Assembly: GCA_020465985.1 (NCBI GenBank)
Contig: JAANYP010002850.1
Coordinates: forward strand, 5,569-69,568
Length of the DNA: 64,000 bases
DNA from: Centrapalus pauciflorus
Lineage: Eukaryota > Streptophyta > Magnoliopsida > Asterales > Asteraceae
Reading direction: 5' to 3'
Shown here: positions 34,030-46,737 of the stretch, piece after piece
Layout: the number at the start of each line of letters is the position of its first letter
Position numbering within the stretch: position 1 is the stretch's first letter
The notes under the pieces: model-generated
Database searches by the model: none
The model's input: the letters and a program-made list of their open reading frames with translations, nothing else
Told to the model about the DNA's origin: nothing
Position numbers and translations under genes: made by a program

Positions 34030-36961
34030 TTAGTCACTTTTGTTTAACATGCCCAGCTTGCTGACAAGGTAATTAAACCTGTTTTCATCAAGAGGCTTGG
34101 TGAAAATGTCTGCAAGTTTTTCATCTGTGGAAATGAAACTTACCTCCACATTACCTTTCTGGATGTGATCCCTTATGAAGTGATGTCTGACCTCTATATG
34201 CTTTGTTCTGGAATGAAATACTCGATTGTTGGAGATAGCTATAGCACTTGTATTCTCACACAGAATAGGAGTTTCCTATATACAAGTCCATAGTCTTCAA
34301 GCTGATGTTGCATCCATAGGATCTGCCCGCAGCAGCTTCCAGCAGCAATGTATTCAGCTTCAGCAGTAGAAGTGGAAACTGAGTTCTGCTTCTTGCTACA
34401 CCAACTTATCAACTTACCACCAAGGAGTTGACATCCACCTGTTGTGCTTTTCCAGTCTAGCCTGCAGCCTGCAAAATCAAAATCTGAATAACCTGTTAGC
34501 TCAAGGCTTGAGTCTTTAGGATACCAAAGACCCAAACTTGGTGTACCCTTAAGGTATCTGAAGATTCTTTTCACAGCAGCTAGATGTGATTCTTTTGGAT
34601 CAGCTTGGAACCTAGCACATAAACAAGTGGCAAACATAATATCAGGTCTACTAGCAGTTAAGTATAGCAAGCTCCCAATAATGCCTCTGTAAGCTGTTAC
34701 TGAAACAGCTTTGTCACTGGCACCAGCATCCAATTTTACATTGGTTGCCATTGGGGTTTTGATAGGAGAACTTTGATCAAATTTAAACTTTTTCAAAAGA
34801 TCTAAAGTATACTTTCTATGATTTATAAAAATTCCATTTGAGGTTTGTTTAACCTGTAATTCTAGAAAGAAAGTTAGTTCTCCCATCATACTCATTTCAT
34901 ACTTAGATTTCATGAGTAGTGAAAAATTCTTGCATAACTGCTCATTAGTAGAACCAAATATTATGTCATCCACATAAATTTGAACAAGCATAATATCAGA
35001 CTTCACCTTCTTTATTAACAAAGTGGTATCCACTTTACCTCTTGAATAACCATTGGTCATAAAGAAATCAGTAAGAGTGTCATACCAGGCTCTAGGGGCT
35101 TGTTTTAGACCACAGAGAGCTTTGTCCAACTTATAGACAAAACCTGGATGATGTTCATTTTCAAAACCTGGAGGCTTCTTGACATAGACTTCTTCTTGCT
35201 GCTTACCATTCAAAAATGCACTTTTCACATCCATTTGAAATACCTTCATTCTCTTATGAGCAGCGTAGGCTAGAAACAAATGAATTGCCTCTAACCTGGC
35301 CACATGAGCAAATGTTTCATCATAGTCGATGCCTTCCTCCTGTCTGTACCCTTGAGCAACAAGTCTTGCCTTATTTCTAATGACATGACCTTGCTCATCC
35401 ATCTTATTCCTGAAAACCCATTTGGTGCCAATTATAGTTTTTCCTTTAGGAGCAGGGACCAGCTTCCATACTTTGTTTCTCTCAAACTGATTGAGTTCCT
35501 CTTCCATGGCAGTGATCCAATTGGCATCTTTGAGTGCTTCATCCACTTTCTTTGGCTCCATTAGGGACACAAAGCTAGAGAACATACAAAAGTTCCCTAA
35601 GCTGTCCCATCTTGTTTGCACCCCTTTGTTGATGTCACCAGTTATTTGATCATTGGGGTGACACCTGATCCACTTAGGATCTTGTTTCAATGAGGATTCT
35701 CCTGAGTTGTTTTCATCTTCAACAGGTCCTGTTGAGCAGCTCTCAAGATTTTCAGACACACTGATATCTTGAGCCTGTTCACTTGTTGAGCATGACTCTC
35801 CATTGTTGAACATATCAGCAGAGGATCCAGGAAAATCAGCATTGATTGGTTCAGGACATGAAGTTGTAATTATGCCAGTACATTTATTCACACAGAGTGT
35901 ATCAACATAATCATCATCATGCCCATCATGATTAGCACGTTCCACTCTGGATGTAGTGGAAGCTTTTGAGTCCTTCTCTTCACTGTTGGAATGCATGAGA
36001 TTATCAGAGCTGAATTCTCCTGAAACTGATTCAGGAACAACTTTGGTGGAGGCACTCCATTTTATTGTGGAGTACTTACTGCTGAGAAGTTTTGTGAGAT
36101 CCCTCTCTCTTCACAGAAGTCCTCAAGAGTACTGTTTCTGAACTCAATACCATGATCACTTCTAAGCTGCTTTACTTGAGCAGAGTTTAGCATCTCCATC
36201 TTCTTGATAAATCCAATGATTTCTCTAGCAGCCTCTCCTTTGCTCTTCAGAAAGATCACTTATGTAAACCTGGAGAACTCATCAACCATTACTAGAGTGT
36301 ATCTTCTTCCTCCTAGACTTGGGACACTAACTGCTCCAAACAAGTCCATGTGGATTAAGAAGAGAGGAGTATCAATAGAGAAATCATGCTTAGATTTGAA
36401 AGATGATTTTCTCTGCTTGCCTTTTTCACAAGTTGTGCAGAGTTTATCCATAACAAAGGTTATAGAAGGCAAACCTGTTACCAACTCTTTCTTACAAAGT
36501 TTGTTGATATTCTTAAAGTTCAGGTGTGACAGCCTTTTATGCCATAACCAGTTCAGGTCTGCATTGGTTCTTGTGAGAAAGCAGGTTTCAGTTGTGGGAT
36601 CAGCAGATTTCATGTCCACAACATATACACCCTTCTTTCGTTGAGCACACAGCACAACTTTTCCTTGGGGATCCAATATGTAACCCAGGTGCTCATCAAA
36701 GTTAACCTTGTAGCCAGCATCACACAGTTGACTTATGCTAACAAGATTATGTTTCAGCCCAACCACATAGGCTACCCTTTTGAACACTGCAGCACCAGCT
36801 TGAAGAGTTCGATAACCTTCTGTGGATCCCTGTACATTGTCACCAAAGGTGACTTTTGGCCCTTTATCAAGCCTGAGTTCACTCAGCAGGTCCTTGCAAC
36901 CTGTCATGTGTCCTGAGCAGCCACTGTCCAAGTACCAAACCTGGGATGGTTGTTTGTCCTG
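34030..36961 (-). pseudogene. pol: Pol polyprotein of element C
   Basis: Protease LDSGCSGHMTG follows the acceptor-like CAG at 36959. Pre-integrase (LWHKRLSHLN) and integrase D (HMDLFG) and D (RSDHG) are present. TAA stops occur at 36260 (FT-stop-VIFLK) and near 36060 (STPQ-stop-NGV). Directly after NGV the sequence jumps to an unrelated spacer, so the catalytic glutamate region is deleted. Reverse transcriptase (WVFRNKMDE, YVDD near 34970) and RNase H are otherwise continuous from 35996 to 34239. A frameshift near 34260 precedes the last 75 residues, ending LNKSD at 34030. Confidence 0.9.
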
Positions 36962-36989
36962 CAGAGTGTCAAGGGAAAATATTAGTTAC
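36959..36989 (-). promoter_or_regulatory. Splice-acceptor-like signal at gag-pol junction of C
   Basis: The minus strand reads AGTAACTAATATTTTCCC, a T/C-rich run, and CTCTGCAG. The gag stop TAA (36982-36984) lies inside the TAACTAAT word, as in A and B. Gag and pol are in different frames here. Confidence 0.45.
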
Positions 36990-39735
36990 TTTTAGGGGAA
37001 CTCATCATAGGGATGAGTTCACCTACTTGATCAACGTTTGTTGATGGGCTAGTGATATCCACACTAATATTTCCTTTTTGAATGGTATCAGTTTGGGTAC
37101 CATTCTCATTGACCATGTTACTTCCAACACTGCTTGTTTTAGCAATGATGGAACTATCAGAGTCAACAGTCCTCATGTCCTCAGTTTCAGGACAGTCTTT
37201 GGCCATGTGTGTCTTCTTCCCACATTTATAGCATTTTCTCTTTTTAGCCTTTTTGGAAGAAGAACTTTCAGAAACATATTCTGAATTGTTTTTGTTGATT
37301 CTCTAAGCAGGTTTAGCAAACTTATTACTATTCTTAGATAAATCAACAGTTTGGGTGGAAGGCACAATAGCAACAGCTTTGCTTGTTTCTTCTTTCCTCT
37401 TTTGGAGGACAGATGTCAAATATAGGAAGCTTGATTGGTTTTTGACCTTCCACGGGTTTGGGAAACTTATTCCTAGGTTTCTCAGTTTGAGCAATGGCTT
37501 TTCCTTTGCCCTTACTGAGATGTGATTGATGTTGCCTATCAACATGATCACAACTTTTGGTTCTGAAGGACTTACCTTCATTTATAACCAATTTTCCACT
37601 ATGATTTAAGAACATATTTGAAACCACAGCAGATTTGCTTTCAACATGAGACTTACCCCTTTTGAAAGCAGGCTGCTTAACTTTTGAAAACTTTTTCTCA
37701 AAATGTTTAGCATGAAAAGGATTAACAGGTCTCTTACCATCAGCTTTGGACCCCGAGCCTGTTTTGCCAACAGGTTTAGTGTCCACAGCTGCAGTTTGAG
37801 CATGTTTTCCTTTCTTCTGCTTGTGTGAATCAGCAGAGCACTTAGCAGGCTGATTTGATGGAGAACATATTCCATCATCAGCTTTTGGAGATTTTTCACA
37901 CAAGCTGTCAGTATTTTGAGGCCTGAAAAACCTGTTTGTTGAGACCAGCTTACCATTTACTTTTTGAATGAAAGTGCTAGGAAGCTCACCAAGAGTGGAT
38001 AAGTCATTTTTCAGATTATTTATCACAACAATAGAAGCTGCTTTGTCAAGATCCCCTCTAAGATAGACTTGGATTTGTGCAGGGATCTGCTGACTAATGC
38101 AATGGCTGACTTTTTGTGCAGATTGGCACCAAGGGTCAACTATCTTTTGAAGCTTTGCATGTTTTACATCTGTCTCTCTCTTTTCTTCTAGTAAATGGAG
38201 TTGATGTGTTTTAATTCATCAAGCTCAGTTTCCAACTTATGGAAACTGTCCAGTTTACTGGATTTTATGTCAAGATCAGTTTTAAGCTTAGAGATTTCAG
38301 ATAGTATACATTATACTTCTCAACAGCAGCTTTTAAATCAACAAGCATGTATTCAAACATTTTTACTTTTTCTTCAGAACTGTAAGCCATAAAGTTTTGT
38401 ACCTTGTACATCATTGTGGGGTTCCAGTTCTCTAAGCTGCTGAAGGCTTCAGCTTCAGCCAAATCCTGTTTGAAGTTGCTTGTTGATGGGACGTCAGTGT
38501 TGGCCATCAGACAGTTGTTGTCTTCTTCATCTGAGGATGAATCAGACTCCTCCCAATCACATGTCTCAGCCATGAGTCCCTTTTGCTTGTTGGAAGCTAC
38601 TGAGTTTTTCAACTTTTCAGCTTAGCCATGGCCATAAGGTACTTAACCATGTAGCCATCGTCCCTGTTAGTCTAGAATGGTTTGGATGACTGACCAACAG
38701 CTTTTGACACACAGTCAGCAGCTATATGGCCAGTCTTGCCACATTTGAAGCACTCAGCCTTAGATTTATCAAATGCCTTCTTTTTTACAGCATTTGAGTT
38801 TCCCTGCAACATTTTTCTACCAAACCTTTTCTTGTTGAACATTTTGACAAGCATTGCAATCATTTGCTCATCATAAAGTTCAGCAATATCTGCACTGTCT
38901 TCCTCATCAGACATTTCTTCCCTTTCATCATCAGCCTCTTGATCAGGCTGTGTGAACACATCACATACCTGCCCAACAGGTTGTCTCATGCTGGCCACTA
39001 AGGCAGCACCTCTCTTAGACATCTCCAAGGCATTTCTTTTCTGTTGCCTTGACTGCTCATCATTCAGTAAAGATCCATATAAGTTTACAAGATCCATACC
39101 TTTGATGGTACCTGAATTTCTTAAGATGGTAGAAAAATAGTTCCACTCTTCAGGCAGGATGTCCAAGAACTTGTTCACCATAGTCAGGTTGTCATTTGTG
39201 ATCCCAACAGCTTTGAGATCATTAACAAGAGCAGTAAACCTGGTGTAGGTTTCTGTGAGTGACTCCTTTGGTTTTGCAAAGAAGAGTTCATACTGTCTAA
39301 CAAGATTGTTAATCCTGTTATCCAGTGTGATTGTGGGACCATCATAGACGGTACACAAAGTATCCCACATCTCCTTTGCAGTCTTCATCTTCTCAACCTG
39401 TTTGAACACATCATCAGGCAGAGAGATGACCAGGTTATTCCTGGCTTTTGCATCCAGAGCAACCAGTCTTTTATCTTCATCAGACCATTGAGCTTTGGCC
39501 TTCTCAAAGGTTCTTATTTCAGGGGCAGCTCCTTCAACAGAAGGAGTAATGTAGTAACAGAAGTTGGCACATAGGGACCTTCCATTACTATCTCTGGTAG
39601 TTGTACATCCAGATTCTCTAAATAGAGCATCATTCTGCACTTCCAACCATAGAAGTTCTGATGATTGAACTTGGGGGGTTTGGCCATTGATCCATTGTCA
39701 TAGTAAGAGGAGGAACTTGCAGCACTGTTGTCCAT
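36982..39735 (-). pseudogene. gag: Gag polyprotein of element C
   Basis: Starts at ATG 39735, 47 bases past the primer site. A frameshift near 39540 interrupts the N-terminal capsid region (YGWKCRMMLY, then MWDTLCTVYDG, NLYGSLLNDEQSRQQ). Knuckle 1 is CFKCGKTGHIAADC near 38730. After a stop at 38672 come acidic SDSSSDEED, a helical segment (38612-38265), a basic Lys-rich region (38026-37343) and knuckle 2, CYKCGKKTHMAKDC, near 37215. Several frameshifts join these parts. It ends SSPKSN at 36982. The overall plan equals gag of A and B. Confidence 0.85.
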
Positions 39736-39781
39736 GGGAAAGTGGGGAGAATGAGAGATCTAGAGTTGACACACACTCTAA

Positions 39782-39795
39782 CTGCTCTGATACCA
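39782..39795 (-). promoter_or_regulatory. Primer binding site of element C
   Basis: The minus strand reads TGGTATCAGAGCAG. The first 12 bases match the initiator-Met complement, two bases from the LTR. Confidence 0.9.
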
Positions 39796-40189
39796 GTTGT
39801 AGGTCCCAAAAGGTTTCCCTAGTGTATTGTTCTAAGCTGTAGAGGGGGGGGGTGAATACAGCTATTAAAAACTCAACACTCTTTTCTCAATGTTTGTGTA
39901 TATTATCAACAAGTGTTAATTACAAACAAGCTTGACTACGGAAAGGTTCAAGCTGAGATGACAGATACAACAGTTGTTCAACTAATCTAAGACACGCTCA
40001 GACTAGATACAATGACTACACTCACTTAGATGCACTCACTGATTTTACAAGACTCAGATGGACAGCTTGAATAAGAACAGCTTAGACACACGTACTGTTA
40101 TATTCAAGCAGACTTGCATGCATGAAAAACACACTTTAATGCACGATCTGAATTCACACTCTTGGATGTCTCACAATCCTTAGAAGCTT

Positions 40190-40200
40190 CCTTTTATACT
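40190..40200 (-). promoter_or_regulatory. TATA box of element C LTR
   Basis: The minus strand reads AGTATAAAAGG in the middle of the LTR. Confidence 0.6.
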
Positions 40201-40589
40201 CTCACTGAGAATCTCAGTGAAGCTTCTTCATTGGACAAATGAGATAGTGGAAAGTCTTTCCAAAAAGACAAGACACCTTTTCTGTAGATTCTGATAAAGC
40301 AGATTTGTCTTCATATGGCAGAATCTTTGTCTTTTTCTTTTTGTCACTGTTGCATAAGGCTTTAACCAAAAGATGAATGTCAACTTTGCATCTTTCTTCT
40401 TTTGCTAAGGCCATTTTGATATAAGAAAAGGTCTGTCACCCTTTTCAGATATCCGTTTGTCTTCATGTAACAGGACAGCGTAGGCAGGCTGTGCAGTTTC
40501 TGTTTTCCACTTTGTCTTCGACTTGTAAACTGATCTTGTAGCCAAAAACAATACATGAGGATTTGGAAACACATTCCATAAAGTGTTTA

Positions 40590-40710
40590 GCCTGTTCACA
40601 AAGAACAGGTTCTGTTCACAAAGAACAGAACACTTAGAATCTGTCCAAGCTTCTCAACAGAACAGAGCAGCGTAGACAGTTTATATCCAACCTGTTCAGC
40701 AGACAGAACA
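40590..40710. repeat. CTGTTC/GAACAG palindromic cluster in C LTR
   Basis: The 17-mer CTGTTCACAAAGAACAG, itself an inverted repeat, occurs twice at 40592 and 40612. AACAGAACAG and CCTGTTCAGC variants follow. They lie upstream of the TATA box. Confidence 0.7.
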
Positions 40711-40907
40711 GCTTGGACAATCTGCCTTTGTTGCAACGAATGCAATAGGGTAAACAGCTTTGGGATGATGTTTCAAATCACTTTTCAGGTTTCAATAAGG
40801 CATAAACAGGCCTTAAATTATACCTTCAAGTGCATCAAACAGGTTTGATTAAAAATATCCCCCTAAGATGTAGAGCGGGTTTGACTGAGGCCTTTTTGTG
40901 CCTAACA

Positions 40908-41735
40908 CATCTTCATCACAGTTCTGTCTGTCGTGCCTTTAGTTTTTGGCAGGGAACTTCAGAACTGATCGGAATGTAGAGAGATTGAATCTGACATTCA
41001 TTCTATCAATGACACTTTTGAAGTATACTTAGTTTGCTTAGCTATGAAATGCCAAATGGTGCCAGAATTGTTGTAGGTAAACTGTGGTATTGGGTAGGCT
41101 TAAGATACAACAGGGTAGCTCGGTGACCTTTAAGAATCTCTGCCATAAGACTGGTACGGGTTATTGTTTTGAAGGACGTTGTATCCCACTGCCAGTTGTT
41201 TTCCTCGTAAGGCAACCAACGTGCAGAATGGAATATTTGGTCGATGGGTGGTATTCGGATGTTTGGTTGAGGGTTCGATGGATTTTGATCGTTATTTGAA
41301 GTATTGGCGATTGAATCTTGTTACATTAACAATGTTAGATATCGATCAGTGGAAGAAAGTATAGATACTAAGTCATTAGATAAGGAACTGGATAGAATCA
41401 ACATGCTTTGTTTAGCATCGGGCATTCTTTCATTAATATAAGAACACATTAACAAAAGAACACCAAAGTCAATCATTAAGAGTCCAATGATAAAGCAGAC
41501 CGATTCACACAAGTTCCTGACCGAAGGACTCTGATCTATATAATACCTCAAGTATAGAGCAAAAACATTAGGTAAAAAAAATGTGCATCATACAAACCAA
41601 CACACTACTAATACTTTTCATCAACAATTAAGCACATAAATGTAAATATGCTTAGCACCCAAACCAGAAACCACAGACTTTCCCCCTAACACAGCACAAT
41701 TACCACTTGCAAACCTTTAAAGCACAGTCTATATG
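40908..41735. other. Unassigned DNA right of element C
   Basis: This is the flank of element C. Short frames at 41084-41299 do not resemble any family I recognise. I see no repeat structure, terminal repeats or exon signals worth calling. Confidence 0.5.
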
Positions 41736-42560
<825 letters not shown>

Positions 42561-42561
<1 letters not shown>

Positions 42562-44896
42562 CTGGAAAGAATGTGGTTTCCGGATGGCTGTCAAACAAGT
42601 TTGGATTTAAAATGGTTTTTGAATCTAATAAATTTGTTTTGACCAAGAATGATCATTTTGTTGGAGAAGGTTTTGCTTTGAACAGAATGTTCAAATAAAT
42701 TTAATGATTTTGAAAAGCAATTTTAATAAAACGACTACAAATTCGGTTTATTTGACAGAGTCTTCTAACGTATGGCATGGTCGTCTTGGACATGTCAATT
42801 TTAATTCTTTACGTCGTTTAATTAAGTTAAATTGCATTCCATCTTTTCATATTGATTCAAATTATAAATGCCAAACTTGTGTTGAAACCAAACTTACAAG
42901 ATCGTCTTTCCAAACGGTTGAAAGAATAATCGAACCACTTGATATGATTCACACGGATGTGTGTGATTTAAAATCCATTCCTACGAGAGGTGGTAATAAG
43001 TATTTCATCATGTTTATTGATGATTGTACTAGATATTGGTATGTTTACTTGATGAAAAGTAAAGATGAAGCAATCGATAAGTTTGTTTTATACAAACAAC
43101 AGGTTGAGAACCGACTCAACAAAAAGATTAAGGTTGTAAGAAGTGATCCAGAAATTCACAAGAATACCAGCATAGAATCAAGGAATGCATCCTTCTTTGA
43201 GGATATATTTCCTTGTTTACAAAAGGATCGTGAGTTCATCTAAATCGATTGACGAAAATGTCCAAGATGAGACATCAGGACAACCTGAAAGAGAAGAGGT
43301 TGAGCCTAGAAGAAGTAAAAGGAAAATGGTTGAAAAATCTTATGGAGATAATTTTGTCACTTACATGGTTGAAAGTCAACCCAAAACTTACCGAGAGGCG
43401 GTTTCTTCTTCTAAATGTCCTCAATGGAAAGAAGCCATCAAGAGTGATATTGAGTCAATTTTACAAAATCATACTTGGGAACCAGTGGACCTTCCTGAAG
43501 GTTGTAAACCACTGGGTTACCGATGACTTTTTAAGAGGAAAATGAAACCTGATGGTTCCATTGATAAATGTAAAGCACGTTTGGTAATCAAAGGTTATTT
43601 GATACATATTCGCCGGTGACGCGAATAACATCCATTAGATTGGTTCTTGCTATTGCCGCAATAAGAAATCTATAAGTGCACCAAATGGATGTGAAGACGG
43701 CTTTTCTTAATGGTGATTTAGAAGTGGAGATCTACATGGAGCAACCCGGGGGTTTTAGTGCACCTAGAAGTGGAAAGAAAGTTTGTAGGCTTGTTAAGTC
43801 ATTATATGGCTTGAAGCATGCTCCCAAACAATGGCATCAAAAGTATGACCACGTCATGCTAGAATGTGGATTCAAAATTAATGAGTGCGACAAGTGTGTG
43901 TACATGAAAGATACAAAACATGGATATGTCATTCTTTGTTTATACGTAGACGATATGCTTATCGTTGGTAGTAACGAAAGAATGATTAATTCAACGAAAG
44001 AGATGTTGAAATCCAAATTTGACATGAAAGACATGGGTTTAGCGGAAGAGATTCCGGGTATTAAAATCACACGAACACAAGATAGTCTTGTGTTAAGTCA
44101 AACTCATTATGTGAATAAAATTCTTGAGAAATTTAGTAATGGTGATTCTAGTATAGCTAGAAATCCAATTGACACTAGTCAACATCTATCAAAAAATAGA
44201 GGTGAAAGTGTTAATCAACTAGAATACTCAAGAATTATACGCTGTCTAATGTATTTAATGTCATGTACCAGACCGGACATAGCATATGTTGTAAGCAGGC
44301 TAAGTAGGTACACGAGTAATCCGAGTTGGATTCATTAGAAAAGTGTGATACGAGTACTTCGGTATTCGAGATATACTCGACAGTACGGACTGCGTTATGA
44401 GAGATATCCAGCTGTGATAGAAGGATACAGCGATGCGAATTGGATATCTGATATAAAAGATTCTAGATCTACAAGTGGATATGTATTTACACTTGGTGGT
44501 GCTGCTATTTCATGGAAGTCTTCCAAGCAAACAGTGATAGCTAGATCTACGATGGAATCTGAATTCATCTCATTAGATAAATGTGGTGAAGAAGCCGAAT
44601 GGTTACGTCAATTTAGTGAAGACATACCAAAGTGGCCGAAACCCGTTTCAGCCGTTACTATACATTATGATAGCCAATCTGCGATTGGTAGAGCGCATAT
44701 CATAATGTATAATGGTAAGTCAAGGCATATTAGACGTCGCCATAATTTGATACGACAACTTCTCTCAACAGGTGTTATTACTATTGACTATGTGAAGTCA
44801 AAGGATAACATTGCGGATCCGATTACAAAAGGCTTAAATAGAGAGTTAGTTTTGAAGTCATCAAAAGGAGTGGAACTAAAGCCCATGAATGAATAA
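42561..44896 (+). pseudogene. pol: Pol remnant of copy E
   Basis: Pre-integrase (WHGRLGHVNF) and integrase D, D (IHTDVCD, VVRSD) are followed by a ~345 bp deletion at 43150 that removes the glutamate part. Reverse transcriptase follows with VDLPEGCKPLGYR, a stop at 43524, a 25 bp deletion near 43590, then MDVKTAFLNGD and YVDDML. RNase H is split by TAG at 44336 (IH-stop-KSVIRVLR). It ends KPMNE at 44896. 44897-45494 is 3' untranslated sequence. Confidence 0.88.
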
Positions 44897-45494
44897 ATTC
44901 ATACGAAGGAAAACCTTACCTTGTTGACTGGAGATCCCAAGATCTTGGTTCAAAAGGACAACCTATTTGTATGAATAAAATGTGGTCACTGTGGGGGGTT
45001 TGTGAAAAACTCTTAGTCCATTCCTATATGATTTCTTAAAGAAAATCATTTTAGTGACAATGAGGTTAAGCATTTTATAATGATTCGGTCAAAATCATTT
45101 ATGCTTTTAATGATTTGGGAGAAATCACCTTTGTGAGAGAGAAGTGGGGTCGCTTCGAGTGGAATTGTATGGGCACAATTCCTAGTAGCTCTCGCAGAAC
45201 CAGGCTAGTGTTCTATGACCATAACGTACACGACTATGAGGAGTTAAACTTGTTAGGGAGATTCTTGTGTGAAGTGTATTGTCGTCTTCACAAATGGCAG
45301 CTCAGTTCAAAGACATCGAGTTCTACTGACGGTGAAGGCTAAATGCATTTCATAAGGGAAGGTTCAAAGGTTTACACCTACCTATCCTATGCAAGATTTC
45401 AACCATTGAAAATTCATTGGAATTTTATGTGTCTTCGATCAATCTCATACATGTGGGGGGTGATTGGAATGTGTTTTCGATCGATCTCTCATTC

Positions 45495-45505
45495 ATGTGG
45501 GGGAT
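45495..45505 (+). promoter_or_regulatory. Polypurine tract of copy E
   Basis: ATGTGGGGGAT directly before TGTTGGAAAA at the LTR start; the same string is at 51256-51266. Confidence 0.8.
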
Positions 45506-46737
45506 TGTTGGAAAAAAGTGTAAATTTTTCAAAGGAAAAGTGTATTTTCCATGTTTTTGGACCAAATATAATTATATATAATTTTGAGATATATAATCAA
45601 TATTTTGTGGGTTTGTATTCTCCTTGAAGAGAGGGTTCCAACAATATAAAGAACGTCCAAAACGGTGCTAAGATGAATGAGATATCGATGCTCAAAGATT
45701 GGTGTTTAGAATGAATGAAACTCCTTCTAAGTGGGTGAATTGAGTCCCACATAGGAAGGGAGATGGAAACCAAATTGAGTTCATAAGGAGCAGTGTTCAA
45801 AACCATAATAAGATTGTTTGTGGCTTTCCTCCACTGAACTTGTGTACAACTGCGAACATGAATGCAACTCTGAAAACCAGGGCTCGTACGAGACAACTTT
45901 TTACTCCGAGGGTTGCTAAAAGCTGTTACGAGTTCGAAAAAGCTGTTACGATTTGGTGTTCAACACATAATTATTCATATTAATTGACAATAAACCTTTT
46001 AATAATGGAGTATTACAAAACAGTTTTTGTAATTAAAATATGATTAATTAGGTGTTTCAATTCATTTTTCCTATAAAAGAATAGGATATTCAACACATCT
46101 TCTTTGACACTTGAAATTATACTTGAATATTTTTAAACACTTTGCACTTTAAACGGCGAGACGTTGCTGCTTCCAAGAACAAAGATCACTTTCAATTCAC
46201 GTGATTTTTCAGGCAAGTTGGTTATCTCCGGTAGTACACGCTGCTTTCCTGTTGTACCCTGGGAAACAGACTTCGAATATGTTTTAAGGGAATCGTGTCT
46301 AACACGAGACTCAGCCTTCTTTTTTGTATTGTAATTTTATTTTCAGTATTGTTATTTCCTTTACTTGTAATTTTAATTTTCGTATTTTATTTATTTCCGT
46401 GTATTGTAATTTCATTTCAAAATTGTAATTCGTAATACATTTCTTATATTTTATAATTGGTTTCAGGCAAGTTGGTTATCTCCGGCAGTACACGCTGCTT
46501 TGCCTGTTGTACCCTGGAAAACAGACTTCGAATCTGTTTTAAGGGAATTGTGTCTAACACGAGACTCAGCCTTCTTTTACGTATTGTAATTTACATTTCA
46601 GTATTGTTATTTCATTTACTTGTAATTTTAATTTTCGTACTTTACTTATTTTCGTGTATTGTAATTTTACTTTTGAATTGTAATTTGTAATATATTTCTT
46701 ATATTTTATAATTGGTATCGGGTACACTATTTCTACA
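45506..46737 (+). repeat. Middle LTR (3' of E, 5' of F), with internal duplication
   Basis: 1,232 bp, TGTTGGAAAA...TTTCTACA. It is ~250 bp longer than the LTR at 51267-52245 because 46207-46460 is repeated at 46461-46715. A TATA box (CTATAAAAG) lies at 46071. Confidence 0.85.
46071..46079 (+). promoter_or_regulatory. TATA box of middle LTR
   Basis: CTATAAAAG in the LTR, matched by the same box at 51834-51842 in the last LTR. Confidence 0.6.

Larger units (their letters stand above)
18193..40907 (-). mobile_element. Copia element C, Sirevirus-like, outermost host element
   Basis: The minus-strand order is 5' LTR (39798-40907), primer site, gag, pol and env-position ORF (33365 to 18294). It is interrupted by Gypsy D, a Harbinger-type element and probably by B at its left edge. 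It has many stops, frameshifts and an integrase deletion, so it is the most decayed and oldest of the stack. Its 3' LTR is not in the window. Confidence 0.9.
39798..40907 (-). repeat. 5' LTR of element C, ~1.1 kb
   Basis: The minus strand runs from TGTTAGGCACAAAAAGG to GGGACCTACA. The outer end could be two bases further right (TGTGTTAGG). It contains a GGGGGGGGTGAAT block near 39845, a common plant LTR feature, and a cluster of CTGTTC/GAACAG words. No second copy is in the window. Confidence 0.75.

Noticed and set aside
40214..40599. Overlapping minus-strand ORFs in element C's LTR
   Set aside because: Short overlapping frames in LTR sequence downstream of the TATA box; no conserved motif.
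41084..41299. 71-residue ORF right of element C
   Set aside because: No family resemblance, splice signals or repeat context; could be chance.
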